Shown: positions 36,310 to 47,226 of the stretch, one piece after another
Layout: each line of letters begins with the position of its first letter
How positions within the stretch are numbered: the stretch's first letter is position 1
Source of the DNA: Epinephelus fuscoguttatus
Lineage: Eukaryota > Chordata > Actinopteri > Perciformes > Serranidae
Assembly: GCF_011397635.1 (NCBI RefSeq)
Contig: NC_064759.1
Location: forward strand, 11,800,428-11,864,427
Length of the DNA: 64,000 nt
Reading direction: 5' to 3'
The notes under the pieces: model-generated
The model's database searches: none
What the model was told of the DNA's origin: nothing
The model's input: only the letters and a program-made list of their open reading frames with translations
Translations under genes and position numbers: made by a program

Positions 36310-39300
36310 AATTGGGGACATTGTTTGCAAACTCTCACACAACTTGTCTAGTATAATCTAAGAACTGAGCATACAACTGGATAAATGAGACATGTTTGTA
36401 AACTTTATATAGTTTTGCTGTTATTAAAAGTGCTGCCCGATCAATCAGTAAATCAGTATGTTTACTCTTTTCCGTGGAGGCATGTAAGAAAAGCTCTTGT
36501 TGTAACACGGCATGACTAACTGATTTACAAATGGTCATTTTGGGGGTGAAGTATCCCTTTCACATTAGCTTTGCTCTATTTAAGTATCCCTGTGATCTGT
36601 GACAGTAAGCCAGCAGGAACAGTATCAGGACCCGGAAACCAAAGCAGCTAAATGGAACCGAGCCATCATTAATTTCATTATTTAAACCTGCGCCTTTCCT
36701 GCTGGGACATCAAACTGTTTTCCGTAAAAAGGCCTACATTGAATTACAATCAAAGCATTAAACGCAAAGTACAAGAAAGTAGTTTCGTGCCTTGGGCTGT
36801 ACTAAACGTTGCTATGGTTACATGCATTATTCATCGCTATTGCGAGATCATCTAATGCAATTGACCCCTCTTGCCTGTTCCTACGGACGCCCTTATTTCA
36901 TGCGGCTCTACTGTGATGCATACAATACAAATTAATATGCGCTGTCATTAGTTAATGTGATTGTCAGTCTCAGGCACCGACAGATTGGAGGAACTATAGC
37001 TGGAGATTTGTGTGAAAAGCGTCAAAATTAAATAATTTTTTTTTGTCTCTCAGGATCTGAAGGAACTGAGCGGTTTGGTGACGGAGTTCTCTCTGCTCGT
37101 CCATGTGAGTATGATCAACTCAACTCTGCTGTGTACTTCCTGGCTGCTACATTCACATTTCTCTGTCCACATGTGTGCACGGCTACCCCCGTGAACGAAA
37201 GCAATGTGACAGAGGCAGTTTGCCCATAGCGTTTCCAGGAAGTGGTGCGTATTTGACGGCGTGTGCTCGTGTTGCCTGGTAAGGCTCCTCTGAGAGGAGG
37301 TTACACAGATCGGCTCAAGATAACTGCCAGGGGCCCCAGAGGCCCTTCACCAAGGCAGGAGGAGAGACTGAGGAGTAGACAAGGGCGAGAGAGAGGATTT
37401 GGGAGAGGACGGCGGGTTGTCCGCAGGGGGAGTGGCGGGGAACAATGGATACATCGGAGCAGGTGGAGAACAGACGGCTCAGATTATCACTCTATCCTCA
37501 GGGATGGAGGGAGAGAAGCAGGGAGGCCGGGTGAAGAAGTCATTAACGGTGCAAAAGAAAGAGAGAGTGAAGATGTAGTTATGGTAAAAAAACAAAACAA
37601 AAAAAAAAAACAGAGTCATGAGGTGGGGGCCAGAAAGAGCATAGACATGTTGTTGTGGTGTCTCAAGGGTGACAGACGCTGTTAAGGGAGTAATATTCCA
37701 GCGCTCAGCCACAGTGGAAATACTGAGTGTGAGTGTGTGGTTGTTTCTGTGTCTGTACATGCGTCATGTTAGCGGCTGTTCCAGTGTCTGTGTTCTTATC
37801 TGTTTGTTTTTGACTTAATGTGTCTTTTAGAGCCGTGCGATCAGAAGCCTGTGATGTGATGGTGCTATATTAAACTGACAAATACAGTCTTTAACTGATG
37901 GAATGATTTATCAAGTATTTCCTTTGTTATTTATTTACTCTGGAAAATGTCAACACGTAACCAGATGATGTGTTTAATATCTTACAATTGCTTTTTCAGT
38001 TTGATAAGAAGCTTGTACACAGTTTAAGTTTTCAGTTTATTTGAATTAGTTTATTTCATTTCACCATACATTCAAAATAGAGGATATTATATCATAATAT
38101 AAAGCAAAAACAAGGAAGCAAAATATCTTTTTATTTTTAGAAATTTTTACCCACAAATGACTGTATTGTTTACCAAAACTCAAATATGCACAATTTAATT
38201 AATATTTTAGCTTTGAGCACTAGCTTTCACCATTGATAACTACTGAATTTGACCGTTGCCAAATGTCACGAGATCATGAGGTAAAATTAAATTAGAAAAA
38301 AATGTCCATTTAATTGAGCTTTCAATCCAACCACACAGTTTCCTCAGCTGTTAGAATTTGGTATCGGAGACGTGTATGAATTATCAGTGTTTAAATTTCC
38401 TCAGATTGAGACAGTTTGGACAGCCAGTGTTTCGCTTTCACTTTAATACGTTTACTAAATTTCCATCGAAACTTGTACACACTCTAAATGTGTGACAGCA
38501 TTATGGGTAAATATTAAACTCATCATTTAGAGCTTATCATTTATTCCATTAGTTAATTAACCGAAAATGAAACAGCAACTGAATCATCTTTTTTTGGTCA
38601 TTTTTCTCTTTTTTTTTAATTTATTATCTGCAAAGTCTTAGAGTTGCTGTGAAACTGCGCCAACTTAGGGCAACAAAATAGTTTACCTTTGGCGTGTTGC
38701 TACAATGGACAACCAAGAAAGAACGGCAAAGGAGATACCTGCCCACCACTGCAGTTATTTTCAATTGTCCCAGTCATTTTTCAAGCAAAAATGTCAAATA
38801 TTTGCTGGTTGACGTCTTCAAATTACTCCTTTTATCCACCCAACACTCCACAACCCAACAACCTCTTAATTTATTGTCATAAATGACAAAGAAAAGCAGC
38901 AAATTCTCACATTTAAAAGGCAAGTATTTGACATTTTTACTCGAAAAACTATTCATCGACAATCAAAATAATTGTCGATTAAATTTTCTTTTGATCGACT
39001 AATCGATTAATTGACTAATAGTTGCATAACTCTAGCTCTGAATATGTACAGATCATTTTTTAATTGTTTTTGAACTACCTTAACGAAACATTAGAACAGC
39101 AGGCGTCACAACTTCAGACACAAAACAAAAAGAAAAAAACAATAAACCCACACACCTTGGTTGACATTATTACATTTAAATTACCTGGATGTGCTGTTCA
39201 GATATTATTAATTAGGTAGAGTAAAGTCATGTCCAGAGGAGTCCACCATGAAAATAAGTGTTAGTTGCAGTATTAACATGTTGGTGAAACTGTAAAGATG

Positions 39301-39621
39301 ATGTGATCTGTGAATCTGAGCAGCGCGTGGTCGTCTTCAGTCACAACAGGTTTAAAATCTTTGAAACCAAAATGACAGGAGGCTTTTATGTGGGTATGTG
39401 TAAGAGAAGTTTTACAACAGGCTCAGACCTGAATCTGTAGAATAACTTTTTGCTCAGAGCGAGGAGGTGAAAGATGGAGAAGTGGTGTTGAAGGAAGGTG
39501 AGGAAGAAGAAGAGGAGAAGAGAAAGTGGCTCTGGTTTGTTGTTTGGTCACTGTGTCCATCCAGCCCTCACATGGAGAGAGACAGCTGCCACTCTGAATA
39601 TTTCATGAGAGCTACACAATG

Positions 39622-39667
<46 letters not shown>

Positions 39668-39842
39668 TGACCCCACCCCCAATGAAATCTCCATTGAATA
39701 AACCTGCAACCTCCACACACACTTATTACACACCCTTCCCTTGTTAACTTGTGCCGTGGAGCAGAATTTGGACAAAAACAAACTTAATACTCGACAGGTG
39801 GTTTCTGTTCACATGTGTGTTTATGTAGGTGAATGTGCTCGC

Positions 39843-39874
<32 letters not shown>

Positions 39875-40005
39875 TAATATGTGTTTGTGTGTGTGTGTGT
39901 CTAACCCCTGTGCATCAGTCCCAGCAGGAGAAGATTGACAGCATAGAGGACAACGTCAACACAGCCGCTGCCAACGTGGTGGAGGGGACCAAGAGCCTGG
40001 GGAAG
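31964..40005 (+). CDS. stx17: Syntaxin 17 (autophagosomal Qa-SNARE), five coding exons, 3' end missing
   Basis: Syntaxin 17 is the Qa-SNARE of completed autophagosomes. It pairs with SNAP29 and VAMP8 for fusion with lysosomes, and also works at ER-mitochondria contacts. Coding exons 31964-32086, 32191-32256, 35213-35539, 37054-37104 and 39919-40005 join in frame to 218 residues. The N-terminal region (LRRLEAPIHKFIKVALPTDLERLQKH) and QLRANIREMEKLC match the family closely. A Pro/Ala-rich linker at about 105-125 is variable. LPEIPADQSAAESWDNLEE leads into the SNARE motif (about 166-218), which ends SQQEKIDSIEDNVNTAAANV. The LC3-binding W-x-x-L is conserved as WDNL (167-170), and a second such segment FSLLV lies at 184-188. 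Human STX17 has about 80 further residues (a glycine-rich double membrane hairpin and a basic tail). No exon for these was found to the end of the window. Confidence 0.93.
32191..32256 (+). CDS. stx17: stx17 coding exon 2
   Basis: A 66-base exon with acceptor 'CATTTTCGCAG|TACC' and donor 'GTTCAG|GTATAC'. It encodes residues 42-63, YQQSQQWERLHLEHINASRT and VQ; the family has WDKLHEEHINAGRTVQ. Phase 0 at both ends. Confidence 0.93.
32674..33461. mobile_element. Foldback (long-TIR) element in stx17 intron
   Basis: The two halves of this ~790 bp segment are reverse complements of each other. For example 'CCTATGTTTTTGTGTCC' at about 32716 pairs with 'GACACAAAAACATAGGG' at 33402. 'TTGCCACTGACAGGCTCAGA' at 32810 pairs with 'TCTGAGACTGTTAGTGGCAA' at 33298, and 'AAGGTCTTTTTTG' pairs with 'CAAAAAAGGTCTT'. 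The arms are about 300 bases each with a short unpaired centre. There is no coding capacity, so it is a MITE-like non-autonomous element. Confidence 0.8.
33462..35212 (+). other. stx17 intron
   Basis: No exon is supported in this stretch. It contains a short tetranucleotide-like 'TAGGTAGGTAGATAGGTAG' near 34195 and otherwise unique-looking sequence. Confidence 0.55.
35213..35539 (+). CDS. stx17: stx17 coding exon 3 (largest)
   Basis: Acceptor 'TCCCCCCTGCAG|CAGCTG'; donor 'GAAGAG|GTATGAG'. It encodes residues 64-172. It starts QLRANIREMEKLCARVRAED and passes through a Pro/Ala/Ser-rich linker with little similarity to mammals. It ends LPEIPADQSAAESWDNLEE, which is nearly the mammalian LPEIPQDQNAAESWETLE and contains the LIR core WDNL. 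Confidence 0.93.
35540..37053 (+). other. stx17 intron with possible conserved element
   Basis: (GATT)n near 36273-36310 is followed by a unique-looking stretch at 36640-37000 containing GTTGCTATGGTTAC at 36808-36821, which resembles an RFX X-box. No exon is supported. Confidence 0.5.
37054..37104 (+). CDS. stx17: stx17 coding exon 4
   Basis: A 51-base microexon-like exon, acceptor 'TTGTCTCTCAG|GATC', donor 'GTCCAT|GTGAGT'. It encodes DLKELSGLVTEFSLLVH (173-189), the first half of the SNARE motif; the family has DLIELSQLVTDFSLLVN. It contains the second LC3-binding-like segment FSLLV. Confidence 0.93.
38900..39034 (+). mobile_element. Fragment of a teleost non-autonomous DNA element (right end)
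   Basis: Ends 'GATCGACTAATCGATTAATT', 'GACTAATAGTTGCATAACTCTA', a terminal sequence that is the inverted counterpart of the type of end seen at 30690. It is rich in CGATTAAT motifs. Confidence 0.6.
39622..39666 (+). repeat. (CA)n microsatellite
   Basis: About 22 CA dinucleotides in the stx17 intron. Confidence 0.95.
39919..40005 (+). CDS. stx17: stx17 coding exon 5, last one found
   Basis: Acceptor 'CTGTGCATCAG|TCCC'; donor 'GGGAAG|GTGTGTATG'. It encodes SQQEKIDSIEDNVNTAAANV and VEGTKSLGK (190-218), the second half of the SNARE motif; the family has SQQEKIDSIADHVNSAAVNV and EEGTKNLGK. The next residues in the family are AAKYKLAALPVAGA, the start of the membrane hairpin, and are not found in the window. 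Confidence 0.92.
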
Positions 40006-40262
40006 GTGTGTATGTGTGCGTGTGAGTGTGTGTGTGTATGTAAGTGTGTGTGTCCTGATGATCTGATGTGTGTGTAGTGTTTGGGAGATGGGGAGATCGA
40101 TGGCACTTTGCCTCCCAGCCATTCCACAGCGTTTGTCCCTATTGATCCGTTCGAATACGGAGGAAAGCTGCAATTAAGGAAATAGAGAGAGGAGAGGGAT
40201 AGAGAGGAGTGGAGGGGAGGAGGAGTGATAGAGAGGTAGGATGAGAGGGGTGACAAGAGAGG

Positions 40263-40296
<34 letters not shown>

Positions 40297-40498
40297 AGCA
40301 TTAAGGAGAGGTTTGAATGACTGTTTAATAGTTTTTCAGGAGCAGCATTCGGGCTTCCATTATCTATTCAATACACTCTTACACACTGAGTGTAACTCAG
40401 AAGGACGACTCAGTGCCCTTCACACATATTACGCACTTGAAATGTTGAACTTTTTGTCTGTAATACTCAGAATGAATCACCTGTTTTTGTTAATCTAC

Positions 40499-40537
<39 letters not shown>

Positions 40538-40610
40538 CAGTACTAATAGTTTCCTACCAAGGATTGTGACATTTTCCAACTTTACTTTCAGCTTTCTGTG
40601 TGACCACTGA
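40006..40610 (+). other. stx17 intron, start
   Basis: (GT)n at 40265-40293 and (CA)n at 40501-40533, with purine-rich sequence between. No exon is supported. Confidence 0.55.
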
Positions 40611-42158
40611 AAGGTCCAGTGTGTAGGATTTAGGGGGGGCATACTAGCAGAAAGGGATTATGATATATTAAGTATGTTTTCTTCAGTGTATAATCGCCTG
40701 AAAATAAGACTTGTTGTGGTTTTGTTACCTTAGAATGAGCCGTTTATTTCTGCATAGGGAGCAGATCCTTGTCTACGGAGATCACAATGTTGCTCTGCCA
40801 TGTTTCTACAGTAGCCCAGAAGGGGCAACCCCAACACTGGCTCTGGATAGGGCCAGTTGCATTTTCGCCAGCCACCGTAGTTAGCACCCCCTCTACAACA
40901 ATACGAACAGCGTCGGAAAAACACAGATGTTTAAGGTGAAACGGCTTTATTTTGTGTTTTTAAAAAGCTGATTTTGTGGGTTTGAATAGACCTTGATTTC
41001 AGCGGATTTATTGACCAATGAAATCCATGTCATGCCGCCAGGTCATAGCTAGCTCGCTGCCAAAAGGGAGAACATCTTATCAGTGTAGTTTCTCAACAAC
41101 CACATATAGGACAGTATTCCTTCAGATCACCCAGCAGCTCAGATATAATATTGATCTGATGATTTAAGCTGGTGCAAACACTGAATAAACCAGTTTCACA
41201 TTAGTGTTTCTGCGATGCTCTTTGGTTCGTTGGGGCGAGCTAATGTGAGCTAATGCTGCTAATGTGTGCCCACGTTTTTTCTGTGATAATTTAAGATCCA
41301 GACATTCAGGTAGTTTTTACAGTGAGCCAAATTATCTGCAGAGGTCTCTTCAAATCCAGCATGCTGCCGGCAGATTACTAACTAGATCACATAGATGCTC
41401 TCATATACCCCAACACTGAAATCCCTTCATTGGCTCCCTGTTGAGTTCAGGATCCAGTTCAAAATCCTCATTCTTACTTACACATCAATACGCGATCAGG
41501 CTCCCTCTTAAATAGCTGAACTGCTTCCCCCGAATTCTTCAGCTCGCTCTCTTCGATCAAATACACTTCATTTGTTGTCTGTCCCTCGCAATCGCCTTAA
41601 GACATGTGGTGATTGCGCTTTTGCGGCTGTAGCACCTAAATTTTGGAACGCTCTGCCTGCTCCCGCACGATCTGCTGACTCTGTAGTTTCTTTTAAAAGC
41701 CGACTAAAGACACACCTGTTAAGACAAGCATTTGGGTAACTTGTACACACCAGAGGTGTACTTTTTCAAATTTTGTGTACTGTTGTTGTGTAGTGTGAAT
41801 TCTATTTAAAAACATTTTACTTACTTACTTCCTCTCCAAACAAACAGACCTGGTGATTTAAACTGGTAAAAACACTGAATGAAGCAGTTTCATGTTAAAA
41901 AAAAAAATCAGTGTTTCTGACGCTCTCGTGGCGTGTGTAAAATCACGAATAGCCAACCTAGAGCCAGTGCTTGGTTTGTCCATTCTAGGCTACTGTAGAA
42001 CAACATGGCGAACTCCGTGGACAAGGACCCGCTCACTATGTAGATATAAACACAGCATTATAGGGTGACAAAAAACACGACAATTCAACTAAAAACAAAC
42101 TTATTATACTGTCATCCATTTCTGCCAACATATTCCCCTAAATCTCACACTGGACCTT
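40611..42158. mobile_element. Long-TIR DNA element interrupted by a LINE
   Basis: The left end 'AAGGTCCAGTGTGTAGGATT' at 40611 matches, in reverse complement, the right end 'AATCTCACACTGGACCTT' at 42158. The arms pair over about 200-250 bases: 'GTTTCTACAGTAGCC' near 40803 pairs with 'GGCTACTGTAGAACAACATG' near 41986. A duplicated internal piece ('ACACTGAATAAACCAGTTTC' at 41178 and 'ACACTGAATGAAGCAGTTTC' near 41872) flanks the inserted LINE. Elements with these ends are very abundant in percomorph fish. Confidence 0.8.
41347..41835 (+). mobile_element. 3' fragment of an L2/CR1-type LINE reverse-transcriptase ORF
   Basis: The + strand translation, allowing for stops, contains SLAPC-like WLPVEFRIQFKILILTYTSI, LRSNTLHLLSVPRN, FAAVAPKFWNALPAPARSAD and SFKSRLKTHLLRQAF. 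This is the standard C-terminus of L2/CR1 reverse transcriptases in fish. It is broken by stop codons (for example after QAPS) and ends in an (TTAC)n tail near 41819-41830. It lies inside the long-TIR element. Confidence 0.8.
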
Positions 42159-44739
42159 CCCCAATTTGTACTTTAGTCCTATCATTTATAGAATGAATGC
42201 CGCATATAATGAAATATTCTTTTGAAATGCTTATTTTAAATTAAATTCACCCAACCGGCGACACAAACAAAGGTTGACCTCTCTGTAAGGTTGCTGGTAG
42301 ATACACTGGGCTGCACATTATACAGGGCGGTGGGGGGTGGCGAGAGATAAAGCAGATGAGAGGGATGTCAGATGTTTTAACGTGTTTGAAAGCTTGTAAT
42401 CTGTCATCAGGTCAAACAGCGTTACACACACACACACACACACACACACACTCGCACACTCACATTTCCTCCACCCTCTACAACCTGTGCCCAGAGTCCT
42501 TTTAACTCGGCTCAGATGAAATTAAAATTCCCTCAACTGCCACAGGGGTGTGGACAAGCAATGCTAGCTTTTGAACTAGATTAATTTAATGGTGAAGTGT
42601 TAATCAAGTGTGTGTCCCTGCGTGTGTGTGCGTGTTCTTGCACTTGCTACATACTGAGGACCAGCACGGGTTTTTAACCAACAAAGTGAGGTCATTTTTG
42701 GGAAGTGAGGACATTTTGGCCGGTCCTCACTTTGTTTTCACTGAAATTTCACCACAAGGTAGTAAAAGGTTGTTAACATGTTCTAAACTGGTTTTCTCAA
42801 AGGTCCTCACTTGGGGCCAAAACTGCGTTTTTTTTGGTTGAGAATTTATTTTTCCCACCGGAGTTTCACACAGATTTTGCTCTCCGGCTCCCGCTACAGG
42901 CGATTTCTGGTACTGCACCCAAATTACTCCACAACTGCAAGGTTTGTAGTCCTCTCCTGCTCTCTTGCATTTACAGCCATAACAAATAGAATGAGCAGTT
43001 TTGTGATGATAATAAATAATAATATAAATAATAAAATAATATAAATGATAAGAAAATTATTAAATGCAAATCACTATATTGTAATTGCTCTGATTATTTT
43101 TCTGTATTGTTTTTTTTCTTATTACCCCAAAGTAAATAGTTTTTAGGAGGCCAAGTTTACCTACGTGTATGAAATTCAGTACACATGTGTATCATGTCTG
43201 AACATACAAAAATATCTTTTGTAGAAAACCCTATACCGGTCAAGAAGTTGGCCATTTTGAATTTAGCAGCCATTATAGGTGTTTTGCACATGTCTAACTC
43301 CATGACAAACATAATCTGATTTACATCAAATTTCACGTTTGATTAAAGTCCTTGCCTGGGGACATCTGCATGATGATTAAAAGTCATAGACAATGTGCCA
43401 CCTATTGACAACAGGAACTAAGCCATCAAACACCATCTACTTTCCATGAAATTTTCATGGTGTGGTCCATTGATTAAAGATGATTCAAGGCTGTTGTCTT
43501 GCATCACACTGTGGATGCATTAAGTGATGTTGGCTTCATTTGAGCTGCAATGAAACTCATAAAATTTCAGATCCCTGTCAGCGCAGGGGTGTGGGGGCAT
43601 GATCATCAGTTTGAGAGGGTAGATTAATAATTTCAATTGATTATAAAAGGTTTTAAAAAGTTAACCAAGTTAATGAAAGGAGATAAATTCATACCTGAAC
43701 AGTAAAACTAGTATAACTGCAAAAATATGAATTGAGAAAATGTATAAATACATACAAGTTCTAAGATAAACTCCTCTGTGCCTGCATATGCTTGAGGTGT
43801 ATCTGGTTCTTAGTTTGTAAGTAAGGAGGTGCCAGTGTTCTGATGAGTTTTGCATCCAATTTTGCAAGCCCTTAATTACATCCACCTTCAGGAGCATGTA
43901 AGCACTAAACTTTAAGTTGACTGAACCTCAGATAGAAACTCACTCTGAGCATGTTAAGTATGAGTCCAGTTTGAGCATGGTGAATTAAAAGCCATTATCA
44001 ATCGAGTATGGTTCATCATGATAAAATATAAAATAAAAGACATTTTAATAATGGATGTTCACATATTAATGCAAATGAATGGAGATAGCAGAGTCAGTTT
44101 CACATGGTTTTACTGAAGTTGAGGCTATTAAATAGTCAAATACTAAGCAATACCAAACCAAACCAAACCAAACCATAAGCAAATAAGCAAACCACCAAAC
44201 ATGATGGCATTATGCATGAAATTTGGTTTGTCCAGTTACAAATTCCAAATATTGGACTAATACTGTTGTAATTTTATGTGTTTTGAGTGCACATATCTCA
44301 GCAACAATGCAACGTAGTGAGCTGGTTTCAAGACAGCTGTCCTCAGTCATGACATACTGTATGTGTATCAGCATCAGGATCTTGATGATGCATTCCTGTG
44401 AATTCCGTGGGCTACATCACACGGTGTGATCATGGCAACAGATCCAAGTTCTGATGGCACCATGACACAGGAAGTTGATGAATTAAATTCACTATAAATT
44501 CACAGGAATGTCGAGAGACCTAAAATCTTTCAGCTTGTTCACTGAATTGAGATGCAACTTTGCTACACTGCAACCTATGGCCTATTTTGATGTCAGTCAC
44601 TCTGGTTATTTAAAAAACAAATATCTGGGACCTGCAAAGATGGCAGCTTAAGAGAAATTCTCTCACGGCAACCTAGATTAAATAGCCTTATAAATATACT
44701 AAACTTGCGTTAAACTTGAGCTCAAACCATGGTTAAGGG
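42159..44739 (+). other. Repeat-rich non-coding stretch
   Basis: (CA)n at 42425-42451; a GT/AC-type intronic repeat at 42640-42820 containing 'GTGAGGACATTTTGGCCGGT'; and AT-rich sequence. The pieces at 43150-43400 and 44460-44600 resemble a dispersed element also seen at 55040-55420 ('TCTTTCAGCTTGTTCACTGA' against 'TCTTTTCAGGTTGTTCACTGA'). No coding exon is supported. Confidence 0.5.
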
Positions 44740-45085
44740 CTAATTCATGACAAAAGACTGGCAGAACAGAGCCAGAAGCAAGAAATCTACAAAGAGTGTT
44801 GATGATAACCCGAGTCATGTGTCCTCTCTGCTAGCTGCAGCTCACCAGCTAATGCTAACGGAGTAGAGGGCGTGGATGAGGACACGAAGATCAATCTGAA
44901 CACTATATTCAAGGAAATATAAAAATTTCCGACAAGACAATAAGCAGCAACTGAGAGAAATCAAAGAAGAGATCAGCAAAACTAAACTGAGACTCGACGA
45001 GGCTGAGCAACAGATTCTAAACAGGATTTAAATACGAACTATGGAAGAAGTGGTGAATGAGCTCATAAAACTTCAGACTCACCTG
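44735..45085 (+). pseudogene. LINE-1-type ORF1 fragment
   Basis: The translation, with stops and frame changes, reads TKDWQNRARSKKSTKSVDD, then YKNFRQDNKQQLREIKEEIS and KTKLRLDEAEQQILNRI, then MEEVVNELIKLQTHL. The coiled-coil pattern F-R-x-D-N-K-x-Q-L-x-E-I-x-E-x-I followed by R-x-D-E-A-E is that of ORF1 proteins of L1-type elements in fish. Only the N-terminal part is left and the frame is broken. Confidence 0.65.
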
Positions 45086-45244
45086 TTTTTTTGTTTTTTA
45101 TTTATATTTTGTGAACACAAAGTAACTGAACCAGAACTAAAGAACAGAACAAACGTCTAACTAATCTATTAAGTATCCTATCAAACTATCTACTCTAAAC
45201 TCTACTTACAAAACTAAACTTACAAAAATTGAAATGTAGTCACC

Positions 45245-45600
<356 letters not shown>

Positions 45601-45627
45601 GTCAGGGTTAGGATAAGTGCTGAAAAA

Positions 45628-45871
45628 CTGTCAGTGGCTAAGGGGATTCAAAGAACATTTGCTTGTCCTCTTGAGCGGGGCCCTACGTGTGGATTGTTAC
45701 TTTCAGCTGGTACAGCACAAAGTGGGGTTTGGGTAGGGGAACTGATCTTGGAAAGGAAAATACTGGCTGCTCCTGAAAGGTTGGAGATGTTGTTCTGCAG
45801 AAATGACCTCTCTTGCTGCTCTTGCTCTTATACTGTCCCCAATTTGGAATTTTTATTTTTATTTGTTTCAC
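45628..45871 (-). pseudogene. pten: Second, partial copy of the PTEN pseudogene segment
   Basis: On the minus strand, KPHFVLYQLKVTIHT, stop, GPAQEDKQMFFESP, stop, corresponds to PTEN residues around NPQFVVCQLKV...GPTRREDKFMYFEFPQP. The same region opens the neighbouring copy at 45600, so about 380 bases are duplicated in tandem. Upstream of KPHF the minus frame continues to 45871 with only a weak likeness to PTEN and may be unrelated. Confidence 0.72.
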
Positions 45872-45956
45872 TGGGTTAGGTTGTGTAAGGGTTAGATTAG
45901 GAAATGATGGTCTTTCAATATTATTGTTTTTAAGGTTTCAGTTTTTTATTGTCTAA

Positions 45957-47226
45957 TCCACCTTATTTTTCACGGAAACACGGAGGCAAAACAGAACGCA
46001 GCCAGCTTCCATTTTTTTGTGCGACACTTCCGGTCCAGCACTCTTACCACTGTGTAAATGGGAATTGCCTTGTTGTTTACCTTGCTGAGTTTAGCTATAT
46101 ATATGTATATATCACATTTTTCACGTCACTATATCACCGTTTAGACTAATCTGATGTTTGTAAAGTCTATAAACACAATGACTGAACAAACATTAGTATT
46201 TCTCTGTATGTAATTAATAACATGGTTATTGTAGATTAGCTGGGCTAACCGTTAGCTGTTAGCCGTTAGCCGTGTCTGTAATAACTCACTAAACTCACAA
46301 AGTGGCCCGTGAAAAAAATATTTTATCCAGCGGATGTCTTAGTTACAACATGATTGAGCTAATTGAGTAGTTTCATGTCGTATCCGACAACGGAAGGCTT
46401 TTAACGGATGATGATCCTGATGTTAGCTTTGCTGCTAGTGTTCGCTGTCCCTGTCAGCTGCAGCCACTGATGCTTTCTAGACATTGTGATTTCCCAAAAC
46501 TGAATAAATACCACACATAGCAACACAAAACTGCTTTGCTAGCTCAATCATGTTGTAACGGCTGGATAGGTTGATGCGTACATGTTGATTCAGGTGCTAT
46601 CAGAGCCGATCCGTGCATCACTATGGCTTAATAATCAATTCAGTCAATTAAAACAACCCGTCCTGTGTTAGGAGTGTATGTCGCTGACAGAAAGAAAGAC
46701 AGAAAAGGGAAAAAAAGATAGAAAAGCAGCATATACCTCACATATTTATTTCTCACAGTTGAGCACACATGTGGCTGGCATGCAGAAGCACCGCCTGTGT
46801 GTCGAGGTGCGAGCCGCAGCTTCAGCTGCTCAGGTAGAGAGGCTGTGTAGCCCGGTGTGTTTTTTCACTGATTCGGTTCTGCAGGTTCTCTGCTGGTACA
46901 CTGGAGACAGGGATCAAGCAGTTTGTCTCACTCGGGATAGATTGTGCTTTTTTGGTTCATAGTTTATGATTGACGTGCGATTTATTCGCGTTTAGAGAAT
47001 ACATTTCTGTTATAACGAAACGTGGGCACAGTTATCTATACAAAATACACAGACTAACTAACTAACTAACTGATTGACTAACATAAACAACTGAAAATTG
47101 AAAAAATAGCTTGCACCATTAGCTCCAGTAAGGGAAAGCATGAGGGAAAGCGGCTGACCGGAAGTCACGCACAAAAAAAAACGGAAGTTGATCACTATTT
47201 ACTTCCGTGTTTGAAAATAAGGTGGA
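45957..47226. mobile_element. 1.27 kb non-autonomous DNA element with ~75 bp imperfect TIRs
   Basis: The left end 'TCCACCTTATTTTTCACGGA' pairs with the right end, whose reverse complement reads 'TCCACCTTATTTTCAAACAC'. Further in, 'TTTTTTGTGCGACACTTCCG' pairs with 'TTTTTTGTGCGTGACTTCCG'. A second internal inverted pair of about 20 bases lies at 46341-46361 and 46540-46559. There are no long ORFs, so it is non-autonomous. The family is not recognised. Confidence 0.75.

Larger units (their letters stand above)
37105..39918 (+). other. stx17 intron
   Basis: It contains purine-rich sequence at 37340-37620, AT-rich sequence at 37850-38660, a DNA-element right end at 38900-39034, (CA)n at 39622-39666 and (GT)n near 39848-39874. 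No coding exon is supported. Confidence 0.55.

Noticed and set aside
42608..42841. Open frame after the stx17 exons as the missing C-terminal exon
   Set aside because: It has no glycine-rich hairpin and belongs to a fish intronic repeat with 'GAGGACATTTTGGCC'.
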